Source: Poa pratensis (taxonomy: Eukaryota; Streptophyta; Magnoliopsida; Poales; Poaceae). From it: a DNA stretch of 64,000 bases. The notes under the pieces were generated by a model. The model saw only the letters and a list, made by a program, of their open reading frames with translations, had not been told where the DNA came from and did not search any database. Location of the stretch: the NCBI GenBank assembly GCA_947311845.1, contig CAMZMU010000048.1, positions 20,140,693 to 20,204,692 of the forward strand. Direction: 5' to 3'. How positions within the stretch are numbered: position 1 is the stretch's first letter; each line of letters starts with the position of its first letter. The translations under genes and the position numbers were made by a program. Below, in pieces: positions 33,677-46,440 of the stretch.

Positions 33677-36522
33677 TCAGACCCTCGGTCTCACCCTGCG
33701 CCCACTGGTGTCGCCGCCGTCTGAGATCTGGCCCCACACGCTCTGGCTCTTCCCGCCGCTGCTGCATTCCTCCTCGCATCCGGCTACGGTCCTCAGTATC
33801 TCTGATTGCAGCGATGGGCAGTTGTCTTTGAGGTAACTGAATCCTTCTGTCCGGATTACAGCTGCAGATACATAAGGGCATCTGGAATGTTATACAATTC
33901 AGGACACTTATTTGGGCACCACCAAAAAACAAACGGTACGTAGATGTTGACGGTGAATGGCGCGCTGTTGTTGGCCAGGAACTGCACCATCTGCGTCATG
34001 AGGTCGGTGATGTCGGCGCGGAAGCGGCCCGCGGACGGCACCGGGTTGGAGGCGGGGGAGTTGTACACGTCGGCGTTGAGCGGCACGGTGGCCTTGACGT
34101 CGCTGAGGCCGGCGTCGTTGAGCGCGTTCTGGATGTTCTGCAGCGCCGGGAAGGTGACCTTGTCGAACGTGCCGTTGTAGGAGGCCAGGAACGGCTCATT
34201 GCCAACAGGCATCTACATACATATATCCCATTATTTCATTCTTGTTTAATCAAATGTTAGTGGGCTGTTTCATAGACCACATTTTGAACTCTATTCTCTA
34301 AGCAATAAGATGGAGCTACATATATGAGTACAGTAGCAGATGTTAGGTATCTACATACATGAACATACAACTGCATTCTTTGTAAAGTCTTATTACCTGA
34401 AAGGTTCTCAGCAGCAAACTTTAGGCAAACAGATTTAAGTTCCATAGCATGATGCTGATCAGCCAGAGCTAGAGTAGTTGCCACAGAGTTTACGGAAATC
34501 TGCTTGCACAAGTAAGATTCGCATAGCACTCTTAGCCTTGGCAACTCATATTTGTCTGCCGCAGCCAACAACTTCCCAGCCAAAGTATCAAAGATCGAAG
34601 AACAATCTGAGCTTGATGCGGACAATTCGTCATCACCAACAAGACTGTCCCTGTATATAAAATGAAGCACGGCCTACAACAAACAAGAGTATTTTGCATA
34701 TCATATATATAACTCTATGACTGTGTTGAGCTGTGAAATCCAAAGGAGCAGAGTAGAAACAAACCTCAAATACTTTTGGCTCCATGTCATCGATGACAAT
34801 CTCTTTGATTTCGTTACATGTGTCAGACTCATTCGTGTCAGATTCAATCTTCTCTTCGTCTGATTCAGGATCAGAAAATTCAGATCTAAAAAAAGAAGAC
34901 CGGGCAGCCAACACCAACTTATGAGCATGAAACTTCTGGCCTGCTACACTAAAAATAACATCTGCACCCTCCTGACTGTCCAAAAGCGTTCCAAAATGGT
35001 AGCCTATGTCGGAACCCGGAACCTCCACTGCATGTGGCCTAGAGTAATCCATGGTTGATGTCACAACACCCACGGTGCAATTTATCTTCAAGCAATCGTC
35101 TTTAAGAAAGTCCGACGTCTCAAGGGCAGTACGCCGGAAAAACCGTTTATAACCCCTGAAAATAGAAATCAGGATGAAAAACCAATTTCAGGAAAGTGCC
35201 GAAACTTTTTACTACTTGCAGCCCTCAACACAAAAGTCAAAATCAGTTGACAAGTAACAATTAACATGATCCGTCCTGTTTGCACAAACTATTCGAGTCA
35301 ATTACCAGGTGTGCAAAAACTTGTCGATCTCCAACTCTATTCTCTATCCACTCCCACCTAAACCGAAAGTTATAGAAGTTCTCTGATTAATCCAAACAAT
35401 ATCATCGAATCAATCATGTATCAGACTAAACACCTAAATTATATAGTGTAGTAAGTTGACCAATTACGGAAATTCTACAGAATGTTGGAGCAGAGACTAA
35501 TACATTCTCTTAGTACAGTGGATATGCCTGATCAAGTAAGTTCCCCCAAACAAATAGAGAAACCAGTTGATTATCTGTTCTAAAGGGTTGTGTTGAGGAT
35601 ATCATGACAAATGGGAATCCAAACTAAACATTCCTCCTAGATAACGTGTTTGGCATCTGAACTTGGGGATGTGGTCCAATGGGTTGACAACTACTCCGTT
35701 AACACTAATTCGTACTACATCAAGCATAAACAACGAAGGAACCAGGTCTTAGACTACCCACAGTGGGGGTATCATAGGTAGTATCATGCACTTCATGCAT
35801 GCAAAAATCTGACGTGGCACTGGAATTAATGATGAGAGAGGAGGTGGTGGTATCATAGGTAGATACCGTAACATAACGGATTCCAATGCAATATGAGTCT
35901 ATAACCTAATAAATGCAGTGTTATATGATACCACACATATGTTACTCCCCATTGTGACTAGTCTTAATCGGTGGAGTACCAACGAGAAACAGGCCTACGG
36001 CAACTTAATTACAGCAAACTGACTGTGACGAGAGGGGGCGTTGAGGAGTCGTTACCACATGGATCCGCGGTACTTGAGGGTGTATGGTCCCGACTCGAGG
36101 GATCGGTCGAAGTGGGAGTGCACCTTGTGCTTGCCCCTGCCGCTCTGGTCCAGGAGGGTGAGCTCGAAGAGGGCGCGCACGTCGGTGCCCTCGGATGCGA
36201 GCGCGATGAAGACGGAGACGTAGGCGGAGTTGTCCTCGGGGTTCTTCCCGTCCGGGTAGAAGTAGATCGCCCACTGGTACCCGCCCACGGCGAAGGTCTC
36301 GCTGGCGATGTGCTTGCCCACCCCCATGCCCTTGGCCAGCGAGTAGCCCTGGATCACGAACCGGTGCGACCCGTTCACCGTCTCCGTCACCGACCGCGAG
36401 CTCGTCGGCGAGGACGCCGCGGCGTCCCGCGTCCCCGCGGGCCCGCGCTCGGCCACCACCGCCCCGTCGCCCAGGTGCTGCGGGGACGCGTCACCCCCGC
36501 CGCCGGCGTCGTCCTCGTCCAT
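33677..36522 (-). CDS. MATH-BTB (BPM-type) protein, 439 aa
   Basis: A substrate adaptor of CUL3 E3 ubiquitin ligases; the MATH domain binds targets and BTB binds CUL3. Exons in transcript order are 36056-36522, 34765-35155, 34397-34673 and 33677-33861, all with GT-AG introns and frame kept. The MATH domain covers about residues 45-190 ([36 protein letters not shown]; the exon 1/2 join restores [10 protein letters not shown]). The BTB domain begins [21 protein letters not shown] and [11 protein letters not shown], then has an acidic insert ([17 protein letters not shown]), then [21 protein letters not shown]-like helix region follows ([17 protein letters not shown]). The last exon gives [17 protein letters not shown] and a basic end, GRRVRPRV. 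I chose the Met before DEDDAGG over one 28 codons upstream because family members start with a short acidic leader. The last intron contains a copied GH17 exon piece. Confidence 0.93.
33941..34208 (-). repeat. 268-bp copy of a GH17 exon inside the MATH-BTB last intron
   Basis: Bases 33941-34208 equal 22715-22982 at 267 of 268 positions. The single difference (33958 versus 22732) is a silent Pro codon change in the GH17 frame. The copy runs from just inside the start of GH17 exon 2 to the TVNIY codons and keeps an open frame, with an ATG supplied by the flank (34212). A few more bases (GGTAC) match at one edge after a 2-base gap. No terminal repeats or poly(A) mark it as a transposon or retrocopy. 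It lies in the same strand sense as the host gene. Confidence 0.95.
35749..35967. mobile_element. About 217-bp MITE in MATH-BTB intron 1
   Basis: The ends are inverted: TAGACTACCCACAGTGGGGG at the left and, on the other strand, TAAGACTAGTCACAATGGGG at the right. Both then run into GTA-TCATA / GTAACATA. It is non-coding. The superfamily is not assigned. Confidence 0.6.
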
Positions 36523-37345
36523 GCGGGCTGGGCTCGGATCGGTGGAGGGAGGGAGACGGGAGGGGATTGGGGATTTTCTCGTGGCCTGGCGCTGGCTGCT
36601 CCGCAACGGCAGGGGAGGGAGAAACGAGGGAGGGAGGGGGACCGCGGTGGTGGGGTGGAAAGGAAACTGGTTTTGATTTCTTTGCTTCTGCGATCTGGTT
36701 GATCATTGGCGCCTTTTTTGTTTTTCTTTCGGTATCTCCAATGTGTTCTTGGAAGAACTAGGTCCAGGATCAGACTTAAGACTCATCGTTATTGCAGCAC
36801 ATTTGGCAGGACGATAGTAACATTCTTTCAAGTAAAAACCTTAAGATTGCCTAAACATGCAAACGTATTTTTCCTTCTTAGCGATATGTTTTAAGTAGAA
36901 GAACGAATTACATGTCAAAACATGGCACTTTTCTGGCCCAGATTTGAGGACTTTATACCGTGTCAAAACTAAAAGCCTAAAACATGGGTCAAACACCAGC
37001 ATAAAATGCATCTACTTGAATGACAAGCAATCATTGCGCATCAACCTGTACTACCACCTCACAGTACACATTTACTGTATACAGAACAATGATTTCAACC
37101 AATGGCTACAGCTCAAGTCAGATGTGGGCGAGGCCTCTGCCCTGACCGTACGGCACGGATCAATGGTGACTAGCTGTCCCCTGCGCAAAATTTTAGCTTA
37201 CACTTTGCAGGAGGGGTAAATTCACATTTCACCTCCCAGGTCAATGAACAGCGCATCTTTACAGCAGCATCGCTATCACGGCTAAATTTGGATACAAAAT
37301 TGGCTTGTGTCATGGCCTTGATCTACCAGTAAGAATCTGCATATC
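36523..37345. other. Intergenic region: MATH-BTB promoter and EGY2 3' flank
   Basis: Both neighbours lie on the minus strand. The first ~200 bases are GC-rich leader of the MATH-BTB gene; the remainder is AT-rich EGY2 3' flank. No other gene recognised. Confidence 0.55.
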
Positions 37346-40300
37346 TCAGAACGAACTCACAAGCCCTACGCCTAGCTCCTCCGCGAGTTCATCCCATAGA
37401 GGGATGAGGATCAACACGACGAGAAACACCGAGACTATCAATGAGGACCTCCTCCAGGTGCCGACGTCGCTTACATCGTCCAGGCACGGTTTCTCAGGCG
37501 TTCTCTGGATAAATCACAAGGTACATACATATAAGTTAGTGCACAAAACATGGATCAGCATGCTTAGCGTGTCTCTTAAACATAGAGCTGTTATTCTGTT
37601 TACCTGACATAGTAGCACGTATAGGCCCCAAGGTAGAGATAAGGGTCCTCCAAGCTAGAAGAAATAAATAGGAAGGTCATTAAGTAAAACGAATGTACTC
37701 ATGTGAAACTTGGGTCAAAAGTGAAAACAACCTAGTACCAGCTATGGTTGTTTTTCGTATGTTCGAGGCTCATGCTAATCTTACCTTTCATTTAGAAGTA
37801 CAAGAATAATGAAATAAGCTTCAGACATGTATTGAATTCGTATGCACTAAGAAGGTTAAGCAAGACCCAGGTGACAATTGTTTTCTGGAAAAAGACTTGC
37901 TGTATAACCAACATCTGTTGTTCGACAGTTTTTAACAGAATAGCAGATGTTCAGCATAGGTTTTTTCTCAATTATCTATCACCTTACAAAAATGGAAAAA
38001 GGACAGACTCCTGGAACCCTTTTTCTACATATGCTTCCTAATTTTAGCTTTTCCAGAATTAAAAGAACTGGCATCCACGGCCTACTAGGCAGTGTTTTGT
38101 TGGTTCCTGTCAAGTCCAGATTTTTTCTTTATTATTAACTCTAGAATTTTTTTATTAGAATCAGAAGTGTGTCGATATAAGATTATACATAGAATATTGC
38201 ATGTTGTCTAGTGGCAATCAATCCCACAACTTGTAATGTAGTTAGTGGGGATGAAAATGTATGTTCCTCTTTCCAGAGGTAGGAAAACAAGCTGTACTGC
38301 AATAGAAATCCTCAAGCCAAATATGCCAGGTTATGTACAAGATGTTGTTCGGAGAATTAATAAATCCAAGAGTAAGATAGATTGGCGTACCGCTCCAAGT
38401 CCAAGCAATGAATACGTCGTCAAACCAAATCCAAACAAAGCGCTCTTGCCGAACGCACTCTGTTGAACATATCAGAGAATTTCAGACTTGGTACAGAAGC
38501 TCACAATGTTGCTGCTGAAAACATCTTATATCCAAGTTACTAGGTAAACACATTTATGTGTTTTCTATTCAGGATTCAACATGTCTATTCCTACGTTTTT
38601 CCTATTCCGCGTTTCGGAAATCCTGCTATGGTCCAGCACGATTATTTGGTTGCTCCTCATAAAAATCTATGGCGGAACTTTTACCTGTAAAGCTCTTCCA
38701 CCGTCAAGACATCCAACAGGAAGCATATTAAAGGCAGTAGTCGTTAAACCACACCTACAGAATTTGGAGGAACAGTGAGACACATGAATACTTGTTTGGT
38801 CACAAGAGGTCAAGCAGTTAGTGAACGATACTTCACCAGCCAGCGATCACAAGAGGGTGGATCAAAACTGTAGCAGCATGCAGAGCACTGAAAAACAGTT
38901 AGAGTACATTAGAAACATAGAGTTCCTACCTAAACAATAAAATACAGCGAATACAAGAGGATGGATCAAAACTGTAGCAGCACAGAGCACTAAAAAAACA
39001 GTTGAGTACATTAGAAACGTAGAGTTCCTAGTTCCTACCTAAACATTAAAATACATAGAGTTGAGCAGTTGATGAAGTATATTAAGTTCTCAACTTATGT
39101 TCCAGATTATGAGTACATTAGTATGTCCACAGAGGTTGTACCAAGCATGGTTTTAAAGGCGGTAAGGGGAGGTGAGGTGCTCAAACCCCGCCTTAACTAT
39201 CAAGCATTTAAGGCAAGACGTTAAGGTGACGCCTTAGAAAATTATATGAACAAAACAACGAGAGATAAGCCACAAGACAAAATTATAAGTATTGAGATGG
39301 CCACAATCCACACACCACATAACTTCCTCATGGCCTAAAGGCTTATCTAATAGTCAATCTACTCCCCCTGTGACATAATTCCCACAATATCTTTCTTCTC
39401 CCTCACCAGAGCCGCCACATTTATCTTCCTCACAATAGCAGCAAACAGCACACAACCCTAACTTCACCCTCACCACAGCAGCAGAGTAGATCGAGTAAGG
39501 GAGGCGGTGGTATGTTCACCGGAGTGCAGGGAAACAGGTGGCACCATCATTCCCAACCCCCAGGAGCAGCCACAGCGAGGATCAAGCAGCGCCAGAGACC
39601 CCAGATGGTGGTGGACACTTCTCTGCGGCAGCCATGAGCTAGACGTCTAAGGCGACGATGCCTTGCCATCAGCAAGACGCTTAGGTAAGGCCTTAAAACA
39701 CATGGTACTAACAGGACATGTAATCGTTTTTATTTTTTAAGGCCTAATTATGCACTGATAGTGTCCATAGAAGATCCCATCACATGTAACTATTCATCAA
39801 ATATATGTATAAGTTGAGAGTGCAGAAAACTATTGCTATTGCACTTGAGTTGATCAAGCAAAAACTGTCCTGAACCTAGAAGTAAGAGTTTCTGCTAATC
39901 CGGTACACTTCTCAGAGACTGAAACTAGTTACGAGCGAGCGGGCTTAAAGAACAATTTAACGAAATTTATGACTAGTTTTAATGGCACAAGATAAACATC
40001 GAAAACGTTAGGTATCAGTCACCTGTAGCCAAGTATTGCCCTGCTAAGAAGTCCAAGCAATAAGGAACCTTGGAATAGATTGCTGGGTACTTGAACTAAA
40101 TCACTTGTCCCAGCAGGGTTTGAGGAGAGCCACAAGCCCACAGAGAACATTGAGAAAGAAAGTACAGCCCCAGCCAAAGGACCAGCCATTGATATGTCAA
40201 ACATTGTCTTTCGATCTGGCAGAATGGATTTGAACTGCAGAAGTGGATGATGAAAAATAAGGAAATCTCCAAGTACTGGTTGAAAAGTTATAAGCGCAAC

Positions 40301-43300
40301 TGTACCAGACTTTTTACAGTGCAGTGCACAAAACTAAACATGTCATACAAAATACAACTGATAAGGAAAAAAGTGTTTCCTTGCCATCTAGACTCTGGAA
40401 TGTACCTCCGATGAGTGATGACACCAGAAGTAGCAAAAAAACGCTAACATTACTCGAGCATTTTTCAATGAATTGACAGGGGTATATATAGAGAAAGAAA
40501 GAGAGATCTTAAGAAACTAAAAAGATGGTACATGGTTTCGATGCTATTATAATTAAAGGTAGGGAATACGTTAATACAGATAAAGTGCAATGTATTATCA
40601 AGAAAAATCAAGATATTATACAACTCTTCATCCCCAGGGCATGCTAATGAATTAGTGGTCAACTTTTATACATACTCCCTCCGTTCCACAATATAAGATG
40701 TTCTAGCTAGTACACATGGTGTCTCGATTCGGACTAAAAGTAGTGCATGTATACACTAAAATGTGTCTAAATACATGTGTATACATGTGCATGTGGAAAA
40801 TGGCTAAAACATCTTATATTGTGGAACCGAGGGAGTAGTAAGGAAATAGTAGCACAACACTTTCCTGTCTGATGCAATCTACTTATTTTATTAAATACTA
40901 ACCTGAGTAATTGAACCAAAGGTTCCGAGGGTGAAGTTCGGAATGAAGAAAGGAATGCTCAGTTTCACATTCCTTGGGTATGCTGCCAAAAAGTGTCCAA
41001 CTTCCTGCATACAGAATTGACACGGTAGGTCAGGTTAAAACTGTCAAGCTTCATGCACTAGCCAACGCAACCAACAGTCCGAACTGATGGAAAGGGCTAG
41101 GCAATCCACGTATACACTTGAACAAAAACAATCACAAACAAAGGGACTTCACGAATAGCAGCTCAAACGAAACAATAAATCACCACTTAATTAGAGGATC
41201 TGCTGTACCACTGTCTGCTACAATCGCTCCGATCATAACTTATCTCTTGATTAGTTTGCTTTAGTTACCAACTATACTGAGCCATGAAGGATACAGCAAT
41301 TATGCAGAATTGAGTCTCTATGCATACCTTTATGTAACAATTATGTTAACACTGACCAAGGGAACTAAATAAGACAGATGCACTTACACCTAACCCCACA
41401 CTTTATATGGCAGCACAAAACCACGAAGAGAATTTACTTCTGGTTACTATTATAACCGATTGGAGCGCAGCAAGAAAAGTTAATAATGATAATTTACATT
41501 GTATTTCCTGAAGACGTGAACTGGTTTAAAAGGTGCACTGTTGCTGAAATAGGAATTTAGAAGACTAAAAAAAATGCTCAATAGATTTATGATGTGACTT
41601 ACATGAAACAGTTGGATGGCCAAGACACCATAAGCCACCGGAAGAGCTGATTCCACGAATGGAAGTAAAAGTTGCATGTCGGGCGGGGGTCCAGTAGCGT
41701 TCGGATCAGTGAAATATGAAACAATATCTGGTGGAAGACTGCTGATCTGCACAGAGCTTTAAATTTGTTAGCAACCTAGCATAGAAGGGTATTAAGTTAT
41801 GTTATCATACAACAGATGAGGCAAACATACCTTTGATGCAATTCCTAACTCAATACAGGAGAACACAGTGAGAAGGAAAAGTAACATTGATATAACATAT
41901 TGCCAGAGGGTAGTAGGTCCAGGCTCGGAAACTTCTGTTCTAAGCAAACCAAAACTGACACGGGGTCCCCCACGTGGGTCATCTTCTTCTGAATTGGGCT
42001 CCTCCACCATGAAAAGATTGTATTTGTCACCTGTAAGTTCACGTAGTTGCCGTTGAAGTTTGCCAAAGATTTCCTCTTTATTCCCCCGGAGATTCCCAAC
42101 AAAAAGGACTCCTTCCCCAAGATCACCAAAAGGTTCTTCTCTTGTCAACCAAAATGTCGTGTAGCCAAAAAACTTCTCCTTAATAGCCTTGACATCAGCT
42201 GGATCAACCTTTTCTGGGCCTAGGAGTTCCAATAGCTTAACTGTATCAATACTATCCACACTGAAGCTCAAAAGTGGAGGCTCGCTCGATACACCAGGAG
42301 TCTGAGCAAAGGGAGATGTTAATACAAATATGTGTTATACAACAATCAGCCATTGTTCACAATGTTAACCTAAATGTGCTTTACATGTTAAACCAAATGT
42401 TGATGTATGTATTATTAAGAAGTATGTATCATGTTTTTTGTATCACCTAAAAAAATATTCTTAGCAGCTTAAGGAAAAAGTAAAAGATTGGTGAGTAAGT
42501 TCTCACAGGTTTAAGCTCCTATAATGGTATTAAATTTAGACCTTGCAGCCAAAAAAAGGACTGGAAAAACTAATAAAGCTATTTTCTATTAGATATATCA
42601 AAACTAGGCTGTGACAACAAGAACAAGCACAATGTGGTAACCTCCCCAAATTTCTCGCAACTGAATGTCATGTCATGTCCATATCTTCATCAAGACAGAG
42701 TCCATAGTTCGAGAACATAAGACGTTTTATACACCACAAGTCTCCAACATGTAACCATTTTTTATGAATATGAACATGATAGCTAAAGTACAGATTTATT
42801 ATGTTCTGAGAACATTTCTCAATACAAGTCTAATGATATCATTTTCAATTTTTCATATAATCAAACTAAACATATAGTCAAACTAAGTACTCCCTTGTGT
42901 CATCGTGGTCAAAAAATGTTCGACCACAGTGGATGCTCTCTAAAGTCCAAACACGGTACATATCTGATTGTACTTCACTAGTATAGTCATACTCACACTA
43001 ACTGTAATAACTGATTGCAAGGAGCGATTCACAAATGCAATTCCCCTTTCAAATTTGAAATGATTACATGTTGCCTTAATGTGCATCCGACCCTGCTTCT
43101 AATGGCGCACAGTGATGTCTTCTCAGTCCAGAAGGGGCTAGAAAATACCCTGGATCATGAGCAAGCCTTCCAATCCAGCTATGTTCAACACAAAATCTCA
43201 TGCACGAAACAAGGCCCCACTCCCGGATAATCACAACTACATATGTTATTCGCACCAATACTCCATCGAAATGGCAAATGGCTACATAGATTCTCGTAGT

Positions 43301-43693
43301 AGTAACGAATGAACAGGCAACTGATGAATCTGCCGTGGCTGTACACCTTACCGAAGACGACGGGGACGACGAGGAAGAGAAGCTCCCCGACCGGCTCCGC
43401 TCCGAGGCTACCTCGTCGGCGGCCCCCACCTTCGCTTCAACCGCCGCCGCCGGCTCCTCCTCGCTGCGCTTCTCCCCGTCCGCCTCCCCGCCGCCCTCGT
43501 CGACGGAGAAGCGCCGCATCCGGTCGCACCGCCTCAGGGGCCTCCAGTCCAGGTAGGCGCCTCTGGGGCATCCCCGCCGCGAGCAGCTCGAGGAGGCAGC
43601 GGAGGCCCTGGGCCTGGGGAGGAGGCGGAGGCGGGCCGCGGCGGTGAGGTGGACGAGGGGCGAGCTCGCGAGCGCCGCGGCGGCGGCCGCCAT
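37346..43693 (-). CDS. EGY2: EGY2-type chloroplast zinc metalloprotease, 556 aa
   Basis: A plastid membrane site-2-type protease. Exons in order: 43352-43693, 41831-42301, 41603-41746, 40903-41004, 40023-40234, 38837-38887, 38685-38754, 38391-38459, 37604-37654 and 37346-37504. All have GT-AG introns and frame is kept. An Ala/Ser/Arg-rich transit peptide (MAAAAAALASSPLVHL) and acidic Ser-rich linker lead to the conserved domain (SIDTVKLLELLGPEKVDPAD, FGYTTFWLT, LFVGNLRG). Several membrane helices follow. The zinc motif HEVGH is split exactly between exons 3 and 4 (QLFH | EVGHFLAA). GPLAG and MLPVGCLDGGRALQ supply the second metal-ligand region. The C-terminus is RTPEKPCLDDVSDVGTWRR, a last helix, then WDELAEELGVGLVSSF. 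All catalytic residues are present. Introns hold two MITEs and a duplicated exon. Confidence 0.95.
38850..39055. repeat. Tandem duplication covering EGY2 exon 6 and adjoining intron
   Basis: The segment around exon 6 (38837-38887) and its upstream intron is repeated at about 38950-39055. Both copies hold GGATCAAAACTGTAGCAGCA, CAGAGCACT, GAGTACATTAGAAAC and AGAGTTCCTA. On the minus strand the second copy keeps an acceptor (TTTTTTTAG/TGCTCTG) but has a 2-base loss that shifts frame, and it lacks the donor. It is therefore a decoy exon. Confidence 0.85.
39151..39698. mobile_element. About 550-bp hAT-like MITE in EGY2 intron 5
   Basis: Inverted ends (TTTTAAAGGCGGTAAGG at the left; GGTAAGGCCTTAAAA at the right) and similar flanks (AAGCATGG / CACATGGT) suggest a hAT insertion with an aged 8-bp target duplication. 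The interior has further GACG/AAGGCG repeats and no ORF. Confidence 0.55.
40675..40835. mobile_element. 161-bp Stowaway MITE in EGY2 intron 4
   Basis: The terminal inverted repeat CTCCCTCCGTTCCACAATAT pairs with the end ATATTGTGGAACCGAGGGAG. It is flanked by TA on both sides, the Tc1/mariner target site. The arms match with one or two changes, so the insertion is fairly young. Confidence 0.92.
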
Positions 43694-43985
43694 GGCGGGG
43701 CGCGCAGTGTGGCGAGCTTGAAGGTACGGTGGTGGTCGGAGGCGGGGCGGGAGAAGCCCGCGGTAGAGTGAGATGGAAGAACGGCAGCAGGATAGGGTGC
43801 GGTGGAGAGAGAGAGTGGTGGAGTCGGATTTGGTGTTTGGGCGTGGCGAGCTTGCGACCCTTTCCCGGACCGGACCGGCAAAGTCTGCTGTGAAAATATC
43901 CGGCAACAATGTCCGGTTTTATTTCCTGCCTTTTTTTCCTAAAAATGTTCGGTTTTATTACGACCCGGTAAATCCGGTTTACCAA
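43694..43985. other. EGY2 promoter region
   Basis: About 290 bases between the EGY2 start codon and the truncated LINE, GC-rich near the gene. If the LINE arrived after the gene, the native upstream promoter has been cut down or displaced. Confidence 0.4.
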
Positions 43986-46413
43986 CAGATTCTAGACGAG
44001 GGGAAACAAGCTAGACATGACTAAAGCATATGACAGAGTGGAATGAAACTTTCTAAAAGCAATGATGTTCAAGCTTGGGTTCCAATCTAGCTGGGTGTCT
44101 CTCAAAATGAAATGTGTCTACTCCGTTACATACATGATTAGGGTTAATGGTGAAACCCGTAAAAAAAAAAGGTTAATGGTGAGCTTACTGATGTCATTAA
44201 CCCACAACATGGACTCTGCAGGGAGATCCTTTATTCCCTTATCTATCTTGATTGTTACTGAAGGATTTTCATCACTCCTCCACATTGCCGATCAACAAGG
44301 CCTTACCGAGGGTATCAAAATTGTCCCACCAAGTGCCTCACACCTCCTCTTTGCCGACGACTCATTGTTGCTGTTTAAGGCGGACTGTGGCAATGCCACT
44401 GAGTTGCAGCGTATTTTAAACCTATATGAAGCTTGTTCGGGTCAACTGATTAACAAAGAGAAAAACACTATTTTTTTCAGTCCAAACTACAATGATCTTC
44501 GGAAATCTGAAATTCTCGAGTGCCTCAACATGACAAGGGAATCTTGGCCTTCCATACACTATTGGAAGGGCAAAAAAAAGAATTTTCTAATACTTGAAGG
44601 GTAAGATTTGGGCAAGATCCAAGGATGGAAAGGAAAAATCCTATCAAAGACTGGGAAGGAAATTCTTATCAAGGCACTGGCGTAGGCAATCCTCACCTAT
44701 GCCATGTCTTGTTTCGACTTGACTAAAGAGTTGTGTGATGAGATATCTGCATTGATTTGCAAATTCTGGTGGAGTCAGATGGATAAAGAAAACAAGTTGC
44801 ACTGGCTTTTTTGGGGGAGATTATCAAACCCCAAAAAAGAGGGGGATTAGGCTTCAGAGATCTATACTCCTTCAATATAGCAACGCTAGCAAAACAAGCA
44901 TGGAGAATATTGTTGTTAGATTCTATGTGTGCAAAATTGCTACAGGCTAGGTACTTCCCCACATGTGATTTTCTGAATGTTTGGCCAACTAAAGGAATAT
45001 CATACACATGGCGTAGTATTCTAAAAGGTCGTGACCTGATAAAAAAGGCTTAATTTGGCGTGTGGGTGATGGTCTTAGCATCAACATTTGGGAGGACCCT
45101 TGGATTCCAAGAGGTGTTACTAGAAGACCGAGTACACGTCGTGACCGTCATCAATTATTAGAGCGAGTTTGTGAACTCATTTCCCCTGTCAACGAACAAT
45201 GGGACCACGATCTGGTCCGACAAACCTTCAATGTCAATGATGCAGAACATATCCTCACCATCCCAATCCAAGGATTTGATGATTTTCTAGCTTGTCATCC
45301 TGACCCGAAGGGTGTCTTCTCTGTCAGGTCGGAATACAAGTTCAGACTAAAGTTGTTAGATGTTGCTGTAGGCGAAACAACCTCATCTACTGTAGCAAAT
45401 CCGACAACAAGGGGGTCAACCACATGGCAAAAGATATGGAGCCGGAATAACCCCAGAAAAATCAACATGTTCCATTGGCGCTTGGGACATAATAGCCTGC
45501 CCGTCAAGATGAACCTGAAATGTATAGGTCTAGATCTTGAAACCCACTGCCCCTTTGTGCCAGCGACTTGTTGAGGATTGCGGCCACATCTTCCTTAAAT
45601 GTAAGTTTACCAAATCAGTTTGGCACGAAGCAAACCTGGAGTACGTCCGTGGCCTATTGCTGGAATGTGCAAATGCATCGCAAACACTTGAAGCTTTACC
45701 GAATCTGGATGAGAACCCCCGCTTACTCTCCATCACACTTTATTGGAAGATCTGGAATGTGTGAAATTCAGTGAATGCTGGGACCGTCCTCCTATTCCGG
45801 CTGCTGTCGCCACATCCGCGGTCCAATACACTTCAGAGTTTAATTCCTATTTGTGCAAATCTAATGATGCTCATGCTCCAGCCGCTGATTGGGTGGATGC
45901 CACCACCTAAAGATTACTTGAAAATCAATATTGATGGCTCATTCTGCAGGGAAACTGGCAGAACTGGCTGGGGCTTTTGTATTAGAGACTGCAACGGCAA
46001 TGTTTGTGGTGCATGCATGGGCCAACTCTCCCATGTTGCTGATGCTCTTCAAACTGAAGCAACGGCATGTCTGAAGGCCACAGCTCATCTTGGCATGGGA
46101 AGAATAATCATGGAAATTGATTCAACTTTGTTAAACTCAGCTCTTCAATCCAGTGCATTTGATTCAGCTCGTCACGGAGTTCTCTTCCAGGAGGCAAAAT
46201 TGTTCCTGCTACTTGCAACCTTTTTAGATTACAACATTCTGTATTGTAAGGGTGTTTGCAATGTAGTGGCCCATGCCTTAGCTGGTAATGGTGCTAGGCT
46301 AGTCCTGGTGGAGTTATGCTATGGCATGATCATGTACCAGACTTTGTCTCTCAGTTAGTTGTCAATGATCTCGCTGCTACAGATCAATAAAGCCATAGTT
46401 CCCTGTAAAAAAA
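43985..46413 (+). mobile_element. 5'-truncated L1-type LINE with RT, zf-RVT and RNase H remnants
   Basis: The copy begins inside reverse transcriptase (LDMTKAYDRVEW) and continues with the HLLFADDSLLLF catalytic block. It then has the zinc-binding zf-RVT region (WSRNNPRKINMFHWRLGHN) and an RNase H-like domain (INIDGSFCRETGRTGWGFCI, then EATACLKATAHLG). It ends at 46380-46413 with AATAAAGCC and a run of A. ORF1, endonuclease and the first RT motifs are missing, and several frameshifts and stops interrupt it, so it is dead. It stands about 300 bases upstream of EGY2, on the opposite strand. Confidence 0.85.
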
Positions 46414-46440
46414 AGCCCAAAGACGGCAGCTGCCCGTCCT

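Noticed and set aside
45062..46358. ORFs at 45.0-46.4 kb as host genes
   Set aside because: They are zf-RVT and RNase H parts of the truncated LINE, not independent genes.
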